NCBI GenBank assembly: GCA_039933105.1
Contig: JBDTOT010000002.1
Location: 1 to 64,000, forward strand
From: FEN-1219 sp039933105
GTDB lineage: Bacteria > Pseudomonadota > Gammaproteobacteria > Steroidobacterales > Rariloculaceae
DNA: 64,000 nt
Direction: 5' to 3'
The notes under the pieces were generated by a model, which searched no databases, was not told the DNA's origin, and saw nothing but the letters and a program-made list of their open reading frames with translations. Every line of letters starts with the position of its first letter. The stretch's first letter is position 1. The position numbers and the translations under genes are program-made. Of this stretch, positions 17,416 to 25,513 are shown one piece after another.

Positions 17416-18009
17416 TTAAGAATCTTCAGAGCCCTGTGCGCCCAGCCAGCCCGTAAGCCAGCCGCGCGCGGGTTCTACTCCGTCGCGATCGATCGAGGAG
17501 AACCGCGTCACGTGCGCGATGGCGCCCAGTTCTTTCCCCACCGCCTGTTGCTGCGCAAGCCCCGCCCCGCGGCTCAGCTTGTCGGCCTTGGTCAGCAAAA
17601 CGATCAGCGGCAACGCCCGCGGCTTCAGCCATGCGAGCAGCTGCCTATCGAGCGGCGTGAGCCCCCGGCGAATATCGACGGTGACCACGAGACCCACGAG
17701 CGACTGCCGCTCGAGCAAGTACGTCGACAGCGTCCGCTCCCATCGCTCCTGGACCTCGGCCGTCACTCTCGCGAAGCCGTAGCCGGGCAAATCGACCAAC
17801 CGACGGTCCTCCGCGGCTGCGAAAAAATTCACGAGCTGCGTGCGCCCCGGCGTCTTGCTGACACGCGCGAGCTTGCGCACGCCGGCGAGCAGATTCAGAG
17901 CCGTGGATTTGCCGGAGTTCGATCGGCCGACGAACGCAGCTTCTCGCCCCGTGTCGGGTGGAAAGTCCGCAGGGCGCGCGGCGCTCTTGATGAAAGTCGC
18001 AGGAACCAC
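17416..18009 (-). CDS. engB: Ribosome-biogenesis GTP-binding protein EngB (YsxC/YihA)
   Basis: 197 residues of TRAFAC-class GTPase: G1 is GRSNSGKST, the switch region has TPGRTQLVNFF, G3 is DLPGYGF, and G4 is TKADKL. It assists late assembly of the large ribosomal subunit. It is encoded convergently to polA, which it adjoins in many gammaproteobacteria, and divergently to a cytochrome c4 gene, the same neighbourhood as in Pseudomonas and E. coli relatives. Confidence 0.95.
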   Translation of the reverse strand: MVPATFIKSAARPADFPPDTGREAAFVGRSNSGKSTALNLLAGVRKLARVSKTPGRTQLVNFFAAAEDRRLVDLPGYGFARVTAEVQERWERTLSTYLLERQSLVGLVVTVDIRRGLTPLDRQLLAWLKPRALPLIVLLTKADKLSRGAGLAQQQAVGKELGAIAHVTRFSSIDRDGVEPARGWLTGWLGAQGSEDS

Positions 18010-18116
18010 TTGGGTACAGAAGGCGCGGAGTCGCTGCTTTGGAGCGGGGCGCTAGTGTACAATCGGCCGCCGTTTCCCGGCTAAAACACTTCTGTCTGTC
18101 GAGCTTGGGCAGGTCA

Positions 18117-18758
18117 ATGATGTTGTCGACTACGAACTCTCCGCGTCTCGGTTGGTTGCTTGCGCTGGTGCTCTCCGGCTCGCTGCTGGCGGTCGCCGCG
18201 GATGCCCAAGAAGCGTCGGCCGATGCCGGCCGCACGAAGTCGGCCACCTGTGCCGCCTGCCACGGGCTCGACGGCAATAGCGTAACTCCGGACTGGCCGA
18301 GCCTGGCCGGGCAACATACAGCGTATATCGTGCGGCAACTGAAGGCGTTCAAAGCGGGCGAGCGCGTGAACGTCACGATGAAGCCGTTCGCGGACATGCT
18401 CACGGACCAGGACATGGCCGACATCGCGGCCTACTTCTCGGCCCAAAAGCCGGTGCCGAAGGGTGCCGACCCCGCGCTCGTGAACCTGGGGCAGCAGATT
18501 TATCGCGGCGGCGTGCCTGGGCGCGGCATTGCGGCGTGCATCGCCTGCCATGGCCCGAGCGGCGACGGCAATCCGCTGGCGGCCTACCCGCGGATCAGCG
18601 GGCAACACGCGACGTACGTCGCGCGGACGCTTGGCGAATACGCCTCCGGTACGCGGCGCTCCGATCTCGATCTGAACCAGATGATGCGCAACGAGGCATC
18701 GCTGCTTCGCGAAGACGAGATCAAGGCGCTCGCGAGCTACGTGCAGGGACTCAACTAA
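18117..18758 (+). CDS. Diheme cytochrome c4
   Basis: 213 residues from ATG 18117, which has AGG six bases upstream. A signal peptide ends near VAADAQEA. Two haem-binding motifs, CAACH and CIACH, lie in two similar halves, each with a distal Met region (VTMKPFADML; LNQMMRNEASLL). Cytochrome c4 is a periplasmic electron carrier, often a donor to terminal oxidases. It is followed within 40 bases by a DsbA-like gene, matching the conserved engB-c4-dsbA order of many gammaproteobacteria. Confidence 0.93.
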   Translation: MMLSTTNSPRLGWLLALVLSGSLLAVAADAQEASADAGRTKSATCAACHGLDGNSVTPDWPSLAGQHTAYIVRQLKAFKAGERVNVTMKPFADMLTDQDMADIAAYFSAQKPVPKGADPALVNLGQQIYRGGVPGRGIAACIACHGPSGDGNPLAAYPRISGQHATYVARTLGEYASGTRRSDLDLNQMMRNEASLLREDEIKALASYVQGLN

Positions 18759-18791
18759 CTACCATCGCGCGGGTCGCGAGGGATGTGGCCG

Positions 18792-19553
18792 ATGCAACCG
18801 AGGACACTCTGGCTCGTGACGGCCGCGCTGATGCTGGCTGCCTGTGGGCGCTCCAGCCCCCCGGCCAGCACTCCGACGGCAGATAGCCCCCCGCCCGCGG
18901 CCGAAGCCGCCGCCAGCAACGACACCGATACGCCGGCCGGGGCGCCGGCGCTCGTCACGGAGGAAAGCGCGGGCGCGCCCAACACGGGGCGGTTCCGCAT
19001 CGGCGTCGATTATCAGCGTTTGTCGCCGACCCAGCCGACGAGCTCGGCTCCGGATCAGGTCGAAGTCGCCGAGGTGTTCTGGTACGGCTGCCCGCACTGC
19101 TTTCACTTTGACCCGATGGTCGAAGCGTGGCGTGCGAAGAAGCCCGATTACGTGAGCTTCGTCCGTATCCCGGCCGTGTGGAATCCGTTGCTCCAGATGC
19201 ACGCGCGCGCGTTTTACACGGCGGAGGCGCTCGGCAAGGGCGCCGAGATGCACAGCGAATTCTTCAAAGAAATTCACGAGCGGGGCAGCTCGCTCGACAC
19301 GGAGCAGAAGCTGCAGGAATTCTTCAGCCGGTTCGGCGTCGATGCCACGGCGTTCAAAACGGCGTTCGATTCATTCGCCGTGCATGCCAAGTTGCAGCGC
19401 GCCGATGAGCTGAACCGCCGCTATCGTATCGGTGGCGTGCCCACGTTGATCATCAACGGTAAATACACTACCGAAGGCAGCCAGACCGCGAACTACGAGG
19501 ATCTGCTCGAACTCGCAAACGTGCTCGCCGCCTCTGAGCACGCCAGCAAGTAA
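18792..19553 (+). CDS. Thiol:disulfide interchange protein, DsbA-like lipoprotein
   Basis: About 253 residues. The signal ends in a lipobox LMLAAC, so the protein is probably membrane-anchored, unlike soluble DsbA. After an Ala/Pro-rich linker comes a thioredoxin fold with the active site GCPHC (DsbA type CPHC) and the cis-Pro loop GGVPTLIIN. It would oxidise cysteines of exported proteins, possibly including the cytochromes encoded nearby. An ATG nine bases earlier is possible but has poor Shine-Dalgarno spacing. Confidence 0.9.
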   Translation: MQPRTLWLVTAALMLAACGRSSPPASTPTADSPPPAAEAAASNDTDTPAGAPALVTEESAGAPNTGRFRIGVDYQRLSPTQPTSSAPDQVEVAEVFWYGCPHCFHFDPMVEAWRAKKPDYVSFVRIPAVWNPLLQMHARAFYTAEALGKGAEMHSEFFKEIHERGSSLDTEQKLQEFFSRFGVDATAFKTAFDSFAVHAKLQRADELNRRYRIGGVPTLIINGKYTTEGSQTANYEDLLELANVLAASEHASK

Positions 19554-19562
19554 CGCCCGCCG

Positions 19563-20711
19563 TCAGAGGGCGCGCAGCCGCTGCGCGGCCGCATCGAGTG
19601 TCGCGTTCTCCTTCGCGAAACAAAACCGCACCAGCTTCACGTCGGGCGGGCGTTCGTAGAACACCGACACTGGAATCGTCGCCACACCGTGCTCGATGGT
19701 GAGCCAGCGGGCGAACTCGACGTCCGGTAGCTCCGAGATCGCGCTGTAGTCGGCGAGCTGAAAATAGGTGCCGGGCGCAGGCAACGCGCGAAACTTGGTC
19801 GGCGCGAGCAGCCCGGCGAAGTAGTCGCGGCGCTCCTGGTAGAACGCCGGCAATTCGCGGTGGTGCTCGGGATGCGCCACGAGATATTCCGCGAGAGCCT
19901 GCTGTAGCGGCGTGGTCGACGCGAACGTCACGTATTGATGCACGCGCCGGAGCTCGGCCGAAAGTGCGGCCGGCGCCACGCAGTAGCCGAGCTTCCAGCC
20001 CGTCGCGTGGTACGTTTTGCCAAACGAGAACACGGCAAAGCTGCGTGCGGCGAGTTCGCGCTGCGCAAGGACCGTCGCGTGTCGCGCCCCGTCGAATACC
20101 ACGTGCTCGTAAACTTCGTCGCTGAGCAGGTAGCAGTCAGACGGCCGTAGCAGCTCAGCGAGGCGGTCGAAGTCGGCGGCATGGAGCAGCGCCCCGCTCG
20201 GATTGTGCGGCGAATTCACGATCACGAGGCGCGTGCGTTCGTTCAGGCTCGCCGCGAGCAGATCCCAATCGATCGCGAACTCCGGCAGCACGAGCGGCAG
20301 ATGCACTGTGTTGCCGCCTGCTAGGGTGATTGACGGCTCGTAGGAGTCATAGCAGGGATCGAAGACGATGACCTCGTCGCCGCGGCGCACGACTGCCTGG
20401 ATCGCGTCGAAAATCGCCTCCGTCGCTCCGCTCGTGACCGTGATGTCGGTGTTGGGGTCGACCGTGACTCCGTACATGTCCTTGAGCTTGCCTGCGATTG
20501 CGGCGCGCAGCGCGACGGAGCCCGGCATCGGCGCGTACTGGTGGTTGCGGCCGGTCAGGGCTTTGTCGACGAGATCGAGCAAGCCCGCAGGGGGCTCGAA
20601 ATTCGGAAACCCCTGCGACAGATTCACGGCCCGATGCTGCTCTGCGAGCTGCGTCATGACCGTGAAAATCGTCGTGCCGACACTCGGTAGCTTGCTGACG
20701 AGCGGTTTCAT
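19563..20711 (-). CDS. PLP-dependent aminotransferase (YbdL/methionine-aminotransferase-like)
   Basis: 382 residues of fold-type I, class I/II. Blocks are NLSQGFPNFEPP, NSPHNPSGALL, LSDEVYEHVVFDG, and the PLP Lys in FSFGKTYHATGWKLGY. Those motifs match E. coli YbdL and related enzymes that transaminate methionine or its keto acid in salvage pathways, and also kynurenine aminotransferases. It overlaps the transporter gene by four bases at the end of the dtd-tat run. Confidence 0.85.
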   Translation of the reverse strand: MKPLVSKLPSVGTTIFTVMTQLAEQHRAVNLSQGFPNFEPPAGLLDLVDKALTGRNHQYAPMPGSVALRAAIAGKLKDMYGVTVDPNTDITVTSGATEAIFDAIQAVVRRGDEVIVFDPCYDSYEPSITLAGGNTVHLPLVLPEFAIDWDLLAASLNERTRLVIVNSPHNPSGALLHAADFDRLAELLRPSDCYLLSDEVYEHVVFDGARHATVLAQRELAARSFAVFSFGKTYHATGWKLGYCVAPAALSAELRRVHQYVTFASTTPLQQALAEYLVAHPEHHRELPAFYQERRDYFAGLLAPTKFRALPAPGTYFQLADYSAISELPDVEFARWLTIEHGVATIPVSVFYERPPDVKLVRFCFAKENATLDAAAQRLRAL

Positions 20712-22621
20712 TGCCGAGAGCCGGACACCGCGACGCGATACAGCAGGCCCGCGACAGCCGCGACAAGCAGCAGCGCGACCACGCTAGGCACCTGGAACGG
20801 CAGCGCGAACACGTCGGGGTTGTTCGAGAGGTAGATCGGGATCGCCATCAAAATCCCGACCATCGCCTCGCCGGTGATGAGCCCGGCCGCGAACAACACG
20901 CCGTGCACCGCCTGCGCGTCCGCCGCACGCGGCAGGCGGCGCGCCGCAAGGAACGCGATGACGCCGCCGACCAGAATGGGTATCGACAACTCGAGCGGCA
21001 GATAAATGCCAACGGCCACAGCGAGCACCGGTGCTCGCCAACCGGCGCGGCGCCGCTCGAGATACACATCGATTGCGATGATTCCTGCGCCGATCACGGT
21101 ACCGGCCGCAATCATTCCCCAGGGCAAGCCGCCGCGCAGCACGCCGAGCGTCACGGACGCCATGAGGTTGGCCTGCGGCGCGAGCAGTGCGTTCGGGTGC
21201 TCGGGGGTTCGGGCGCCGATGCCGTACGCGTGGAGCAGCAAATTCAGGATCGGCGCCATGAACAGAACCGCTGAGATCACGCCGAGCGATTGTCCGAGCT
21301 GTTGCCGCCACGGCGTTGCGCCGAGCAAATAGCCGGTCTTCAACACTTGCAGGTTGTCGCCGCCGATCGACGCCGCGCAGCAAACGACGGCGCCGACCAA
21401 GATGGCCGCGGCCGGTGCCGCGGGCGCATCCCCGCCCATGAGTCCGAGCAGCAGCAACGACGTCAGCAGGATCGTGGCCATCGTGATCCCCGAGATCGGG
21501 CTGTTCGACGAACCGACGATGCCAGCGAGATAGCCGCCGACAGCCGAGAACAGGAACGCCGCGAGGACCATGACGCCCGTTAAGGCCAGCGCGACGCCCA
21601 TGGTGCCGACGATGGCGTGGTACAGAAAATAGATCGGAATCACGAATAGCACGATGCACGCCAGCACGAGGCGCATCGGCATGTCCCGCTCGCGATGGTC
21701 GGTGACCGAGCCGCCTTGCCGGCGCGTGGCCGCGAGACCGCTGCGGATACCTGCGACGAGCGACGTGCGCAGCGAGAACAGGGTCCAAACCCCGCCGATC
21801 AACATCGCGCCGACGCCGAGGTAGCGGATCTTCGTGGACCAGATCGCACCGGCCAGATCGGTCGCCGAGGTTCCGGCCGCGTGCTGAGCCGCTAGGACCG
21901 GATCGCCGGCCAGGAACCACGTGGAGTAGATCGGAATCGCGATGTACCACGACAGCGCGCCGCCGATGAACACGAGGACGGCGATGTTCAGCCCGACGAT
22001 GTACCCGACGCCGAGCAACGCCGGCGACAGATTCGTGCCGGCGTACAGGATCGTACTCTTGCCGACGTAGGCGGCCGCCTGTGCGGTGCCGGACCAAAGG
22101 CGGAAGCCGGTTTCGCCGATCTTGATCGCCGCGCCAATCACGGCGGCCAACGCGAGATACGCCGCGCCGCGCGTCGGCGAATCGCCGACCTTCAGCACTT
22201 CGACGGTGGCCGTGCCCTCGGGGAACGCGAGTTGCTGCTCGACGATCAACGAACGGCGAAGCGGAATCGTGAACAGCACGCCGAGCAGACCGCCGACGCC
22301 CGCGATGACGGTGACCCACCAGTAGTCGAATGCCTTCCAGTAGTTCAGAAGGATCAGCGCAGGAAACGTAAAAATCACGCCGGCCGCGATCGCCTCGCCG
22401 GACGACGCGATCGACTGCACCATGTTGTTCTCGAGGATGTTCGAGTTGCGCCACATGCGCAGCACGGCCATCGAGATGACGGCCGAGGGAATCGATGCCG
22501 AGACCGTCAAACCCGCAAACATGCCAAGGTAGGCGTTCGCGCCGGCCAGCAGCGCGGAGAGAATGAGACCTAGCACCGTGGCCTTGATCGTGAGCTGAGG
22601 CAACGGTGCCGTTCCGGTCAT
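20708..22621 (-). CDS. OPT family oligopeptide transporter
   Basis: 637 residues with about 14 hydrophobic spans. Diagnostic features are the N-terminal LTIKATVLGLILSALLAGAN and NSNILENNMVQSIASSGEA, typical of bacterial OPT proteins of the YPT/oligopeptide branch. They import small peptides or metal chelates by proton coupling. It overlaps both tatC and the aminotransferase, so all three are co-translated. A link between peptide uptake and methionine transamination is possible but inferred. Confidence 0.9.
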   Translation of the reverse strand: MTGTAPLPQLTIKATVLGLILSALLAGANAYLGMFAGLTVSASIPSAVISMAVLRMWRNSNILENNMVQSIASSGEAIAAGVIFTFPALILLNYWKAFDYWWVTVIAGVGGLLGVLFTIPLRRSLIVEQQLAFPEGTATVEVLKVGDSPTRGAAYLALAAVIGAAIKIGETGFRLWSGTAQAAAYVGKSTILYAGTNLSPALLGVGYIVGLNIAVLVFIGGALSWYIAIPIYSTWFLAGDPVLAAQHAAGTSATDLAGAIWSTKIRYLGVGAMLIGGVWTLFSLRTSLVAGIRSGLAATRRQGGSVTDHRERDMPMRLVLACIVLFVIPIYFLYHAIVGTMGVALALTGVMVLAAFLFSAVGGYLAGIVGSSNSPISGITMATILLTSLLLLGLMGGDAPAAPAAAILVGAVVCCAASIGGDNLQVLKTGYLLGATPWRQQLGQSLGVISAVLFMAPILNLLLHAYGIGARTPEHPNALLAPQANLMASVTLGVLRGGLPWGMIAAGTVIGAGIIAIDVYLERRRAGWRAPVLAVAVGIYLPLELSIPILVGGVIAFLAARRLPRAADAQAVHGVLFAAGLITGEAMVGILMAIPIYLSNNPDVFALPFQVPSVVALLLVAAVAGLLYRVAVSGSRQ

Positions 22622-23379
22622 TGTTTCGTTTTCTCCGGCAACATCATCTTGGCCATGATCATGCCGCCCTCGTAAAGCAAGTACATCGGCAGTGCCAGCA
22701 GCGTCTGGGAGAACACATCAGGCGGCGTCAACACGGCGGCGATGACGAACGCGCCGAGGAACACATATCGGCGTCCGCTCTGCAGAGTCTTGAGCGACAC
22801 GAGGCCGCTCCAGATCAGCATGACCGTCGCGATCGGTACTTCGAACGCGAGGCCGAACGCCAGGAAGATGCCGAGCACGAAGCTCAAATACGAGGTGATG
22901 TCGGGAGCCATCGTGACCCCGCCCGGTACCACCTTCGCGAAGAAGGAGAACATGAGTCGGAACACGACGAAGTATGCGAACGCCATGCCTGTGTAGAACA
23001 GCAGGATGCTCGAGACGATTAACGGGATCGCGAATTTCTTTTCTTTTTTGTAGAGGCCCGGCGCGACGAATTGCCAGACCTGAAACAGCACGACCGGCAT
23101 GGCGATGAACAGCGCGACGAAAAAAGTGGTCTTGAACGGCGTAGTGAACGGCGAGGCCACGTCGGTCGCAATCATCTGCGAGCCTTCCGGCAGCACGGCG
23201 ATCAGCGGCGCGGAGACCACTTCGAACACGCGTTGAGTAAACGGCGTCAGCCCGAGGAATATGACAGCGACCGCCGCCGTCGCTTTCATTAGGCGCGAGC
23301 GCAACTCGAGCAGATGCGACATGAGCGTCCCTTCCGCGAGCTGTTCCTCGTGCTCGTGGTTGTCGGGTTTTTCGCTCAT
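22618..23379 (-). CDS. tatC: Sec-independent translocase TatC
   Basis: 253 residues with six membrane spans and the TatC N-terminal motif LMSHLLELRSRLMKA. The FQVWQFVAPGLYKKE segment and the conserved Glu in FEVPIATVML are present. TatC recognises the twin-arginine signal and forms the receptor with TatB. Its start coincides with the last base of tatB, and its stop overlaps the OPT gene. Confidence 0.96.
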   Translation of the reverse strand: MSEKPDNHEHEEQLAEGTLMSHLLELRSRLMKATAAVAVIFLGLTPFTQRVFEVVSAPLIAVLPEGSQMIATDVASPFTTPFKTTFFVALFIAMPVVLFQVWQFVAPGLYKKEKKFAIPLIVSSILLFYTGMAFAYFVVFRLMFSFFAKVVPGGVTMAPDITSYLSFVLGIFLAFGLAFEVPIATVMLIWSGLVSLKTLQSGRRYVFLGAFVIAAVLTPPDVFSQTLLALPMYLLYEGGMIMAKMMLPEKTKQ

Positions 23380-23837
23380 TACGCGTGCGGCGGTCGGTCA
23401 GTCGGCTCTGGCGGCTTGGGCGCTTCCTGCGCCGGCGCTGCGCTGCCCGCGATAACTGCCGCGGTCGGAGGTTCGGTCGTCGATGCGGCCGGGGCCGCTT
23501 CCGCCGAATCTGTCGACGCCGGTTCGGACGAAGGCGGCTCCGGCGGCGCTGCGGATGCGGATTCGGCCGACGGCGGCGCGCCCGTATCGGTGGGCATATG
23601 GTGAAACGGGTTCTGAGTCTCCGTTGGCGATTCCGGCGGCGGTGTCGGGGGCGGCGGCTGAATATCGTTCAGCTCGATCTCGCGCTCGAGCTGGCGACGC
23701 AGCTCGGCCGCGGTGCGTCGGGCGCGGCCTATCCATTTACCGACCTCGGCGGCCACCTTCGGCAATCGCTGCGGACCGAGCACGAGCAGCCCGATGATGA
23801 AGATGAGGACGAGCTCATTGAAACCGACATCGAACAC
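23379..23837 (-). CDS. tatB: Twin-arginine translocase subunit TatB
   Basis: 152 residues: MFDVGFNELVLIFIIGLLVL is the single membrane helix, followed by the hinge GPQRLPKVA and an amphipathic helix. The C-terminal half is a disordered Pro/Ala/Glu/Thr-rich tail. With TatC it binds Tat substrates. Cytochrome oxidase and other redox proteins in this window may depend indirectly on Tat. Confidence 0.94.
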   Translation of the reverse strand: MFDVGFNELVLIFIIGLLVLGPQRLPKVAAEVGKWIGRARRTAAELRRQLEREIELNDIQPPPPTPPPESPTETQNPFHHMPTDTGAPPSAESASAAPPEPPSSEPASTDSAEAAPAASTTEPPTAAVIAGSAAPAQEAPKPPEPTDRPPHA

Positions 23838-23851
23838 AGGTCACCGGAACG

Positions 23852-24091
23852 TCAGACTTGGCGGTTCTTCTGCTTTTGCTCGGGAAATTCTGCGTCCGGC
23901 TCCGGACTCGCGAGCGGCTTCGCGGGCTCCGGCGCCTTCTTCGCGTCATCGTCCGCCGTCGCCGAACGGAAGCCTTTGATCACTCCGCCAAGATCGGACC
24001 CGATGGTTTTCAGGCGCTTCGTGCCGAAAATCAACACGACGATCACGAGCACGATTAGCAGCTCCGAGATGCTGATTCCGCCGAGTCCCAT
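23852..24091 (-). CDS. tatA: Twin-arginine translocase subunit TatA
   Basis: 79 residues: MGLGGISISELLIVLVIVVL spans the membrane, then the hallmark FGTKRLKTIGSDLGGVIKGF forms the amphipathic helix, and a short charged Lys/Glu/Pro tail follows. TatA oligomers form the transport path. It is the first tat gene in the reverse run, 14 bases ahead of tatB. Confidence 0.95.
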   Translation of the reverse strand: MGLGGISISELLIVLVIVVLIFGTKRLKTIGSDLGGVIKGFRSATADDDAKKAPEPAKPLASPEPDAEFPEQKQKNRQV

Positions 24092-24153
24092 CGTCCTACC
24101 GCTCCGTTGGTGCGCCGTTCCCTGTTAGTCCAACAATGATACGCCAAAGGTCC

Positions 24154-24612
24154 TCACGCGGCCGTGGTGCCGCTCGACACCTGCAACCAGAAGGTGACCG
24201 GCCCGTCATTGGTTAGCGTGACCTGCATGTCGGCGCCAAAACGCCCCGTGGCGCATGCGACGCCGCTAGCGGCAACGGCTGTCGCGAGACGCGTGAACAG
24301 CTCGGCGCCAAGAGCAGGGGGCGCCGCTCGCGAAAAGCTTGGCCGCAGACCCGAGCTGGTATCCGCAGCCAAGGTGAACTGCGGCACGAGCAGTAGGCTG
24401 CCTCCCGCGTCGCGGACCGATTTGTTCATCTTGCCCGCGTCGTCCGGGAAGACGCGGTACGCGACGAGCTTGGCCGCCAACCGGTCCACCTCTGATGGGC
24501 CATCTTCGCGTTCGACACCCACCAAGACCATCAATCCTCGTCCTATTTCGCCGAGAACAACGCCGCTTGTCTCCACTTTGGCCACCGAAACTCTTTGGAT
24601 CAGCCCGATCAT
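24154..24612 (-). CDS. dtd: D-aminoacyl-tRNA deacylase
   Basis: 152 residues starting MIGLIQRVSVAKVE, with both family active-site motifs: VPQFTLAADTSSGLRPSFS (usually SQ in many members, PQ here) and TNDGPVTFWLQV, whose Gly-Pro carbonyls exclude L-amino acids. It hydrolyses D-aminoacyl- and glycyl-tRNA(Ala). It lies 62 bases before tatA and probably heads the transcript. Confidence 0.94.
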   Translation of the reverse strand: MIGLIQRVSVAKVETSGVVLGEIGRGLMVLVGVEREDGPSEVDRLAAKLVAYRVFPDDAGKMNKSVRDAGGSLLLVPQFTLAADTSSGLRPSFSRAAPPALGAELFTRLATAVAASGVACATGRFGADMQVTLTNDGPVTFWLQVSSGTTAA

Positions 24613-24977
24613 CGCGTTTCTTCCTTGATCTCATCTGAAATGGATTTTCTCACTTGTTTCTCACTATTTCTCGCTAGTAAGTGGGATAAATATATCTGTT
24701 CTATCTATATCGACGCTCTAGCCGGCCATCCGACATTCGTGTCCGCTACGGCCCTTCCCTCGCGCGCTCTGAGCCGCTCTGCCCGACGGCAATTCTGCGA
24801 CCACCGAGATCGTGCCCGCGATCGAACCGATTTCGTTTGTGGCAGCCGAAACTTCGATGACTGACATCGCCTCCGCGCGCCGTTGCACAGCTCGCAGAGC
24901 ATCGTGCTTCCTACGCAGAGGTTCTGCTACCATCCGAAGATTACAGTTCGCGTCTTGTGTTTAGGAGCGTATTGACG
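24613..24977. promoter_or_regulatory. Divergent region between dtd and azurin with an AT-rich triple repeat
   Basis: No credible gene. Bases 24646-24676 hold three near-tandem decamers, TTTCTCACTT (24646), TTTCTCACTA (24657) and TTTCTCGCTA (24667), followed by an AT-rich run (GGATAAATATATC). They lie 34-64 bases upstream of the dtd start on the minus strand, a position expected for a promoter or operator. The rest of the region is ordinary GC-rich sequence leading to azurin. Confidence 0.45.
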
Positions 24978-25424
24978 ATGAAACGGATGTTCTGGGCGCT
25001 GGCGTTGGCCGGTGGCCTTCTCAGTCAGCAGGCATGGAGCCAACAGTGTTCCCTTGCGATCGAAGCAAATGACCAGATTCAGTTCAACACCAAAGAGCTG
25101 CACGTCAAAAAGAGCTGCAAGGAAGTTACGCTCACACTGAAGCACGCAGGCCAACTCGCCGCTAATGTCATGGGGCATAACTGGGTGCTCAGTGCAACGT
25201 CCGATTACCAGGCGATTGCACAAGCCGGACAAGCTGCGGGCGCGCCGAATTATCTCCCGACCGGAGACGCGCGCATCCTTGCCTCCACCAATGTGATTGG
25301 TGGCGGTCAGTCGGTATCGATCAAGTTCGATACATCGAAACTGGCCGTGGGCGGCGACTACACGTTTTTCTGCTCGTTTCCTGGTCACTTTGTACTGATG
25401 AACGGCAAGCTGATCGTCGAATAA
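24978..25424 (+). CDS. azu: Azurin
   Basis: 148 residues from MKRMFWALALAGG. The signal peptide is cleaved near AWSQQCS. The mature type 1 copper protein shows all ligands: His in MGHNW, then Cys, His and Met in CSFPGHFVLM, plus the disulfide pair (Cys of QQCSL and KKSCKE). It is a small periplasmic electron carrier. Its placement directly before a cytochrome oxidase operon suggests it feeds that oxidase or shares its regulation. TAGGAG gives the ribosome-binding site. Confidence 0.96.
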   Translation: MKRMFWALALAGGLLSQQAWSQQCSLAIEANDQIQFNTKELHVKKSCKEVTLTLKHAGQLAANVMGHNWVLSATSDYQAIAQAGQAAGAPNYLPTGDARILASTNVIGGGQSVSIKFDTSKLAVGGDYTFFCSFPGHFVLMNGKLIVE

Positions 25425-25429
25425 GTATT

Positions 25430-25445
25430 GCCCGCGACAGCGGGC
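25430..25445 (+). terminator. Short hairpin after azurin
   Basis: A perfect GCCCGC-GACA-GCGGGC stem-loop six bases after the azurin stop. There is no U-tract, so it may be an attenuator or RNA-stabilising element between azurin and the oxidase operon rather than a full terminator. Confidence 0.45.
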
Positions 25446-25513
25446 CGCCGCTCTTCAGTACATTTGGATCACGACGGCAGTCGTGTGCCTGATGTTTTGG
25501 GGGGTTGTTGGAA

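Noticed and set aside
20784..22454. 556-residue frame inside the OPT transporter on the same strand
   Set aside because: It is out of frame with a clear 637-residue transporter and is composed largely of Arg, His and Ala, as expected of an off-frame reading.
24595..24864. 89-residue forward frame between dtd and azurin
   Set aside because: It overlaps the dtd start on the other strand, has no ribosome-binding site, and its composition changes abruptly across the AT-rich repeat.
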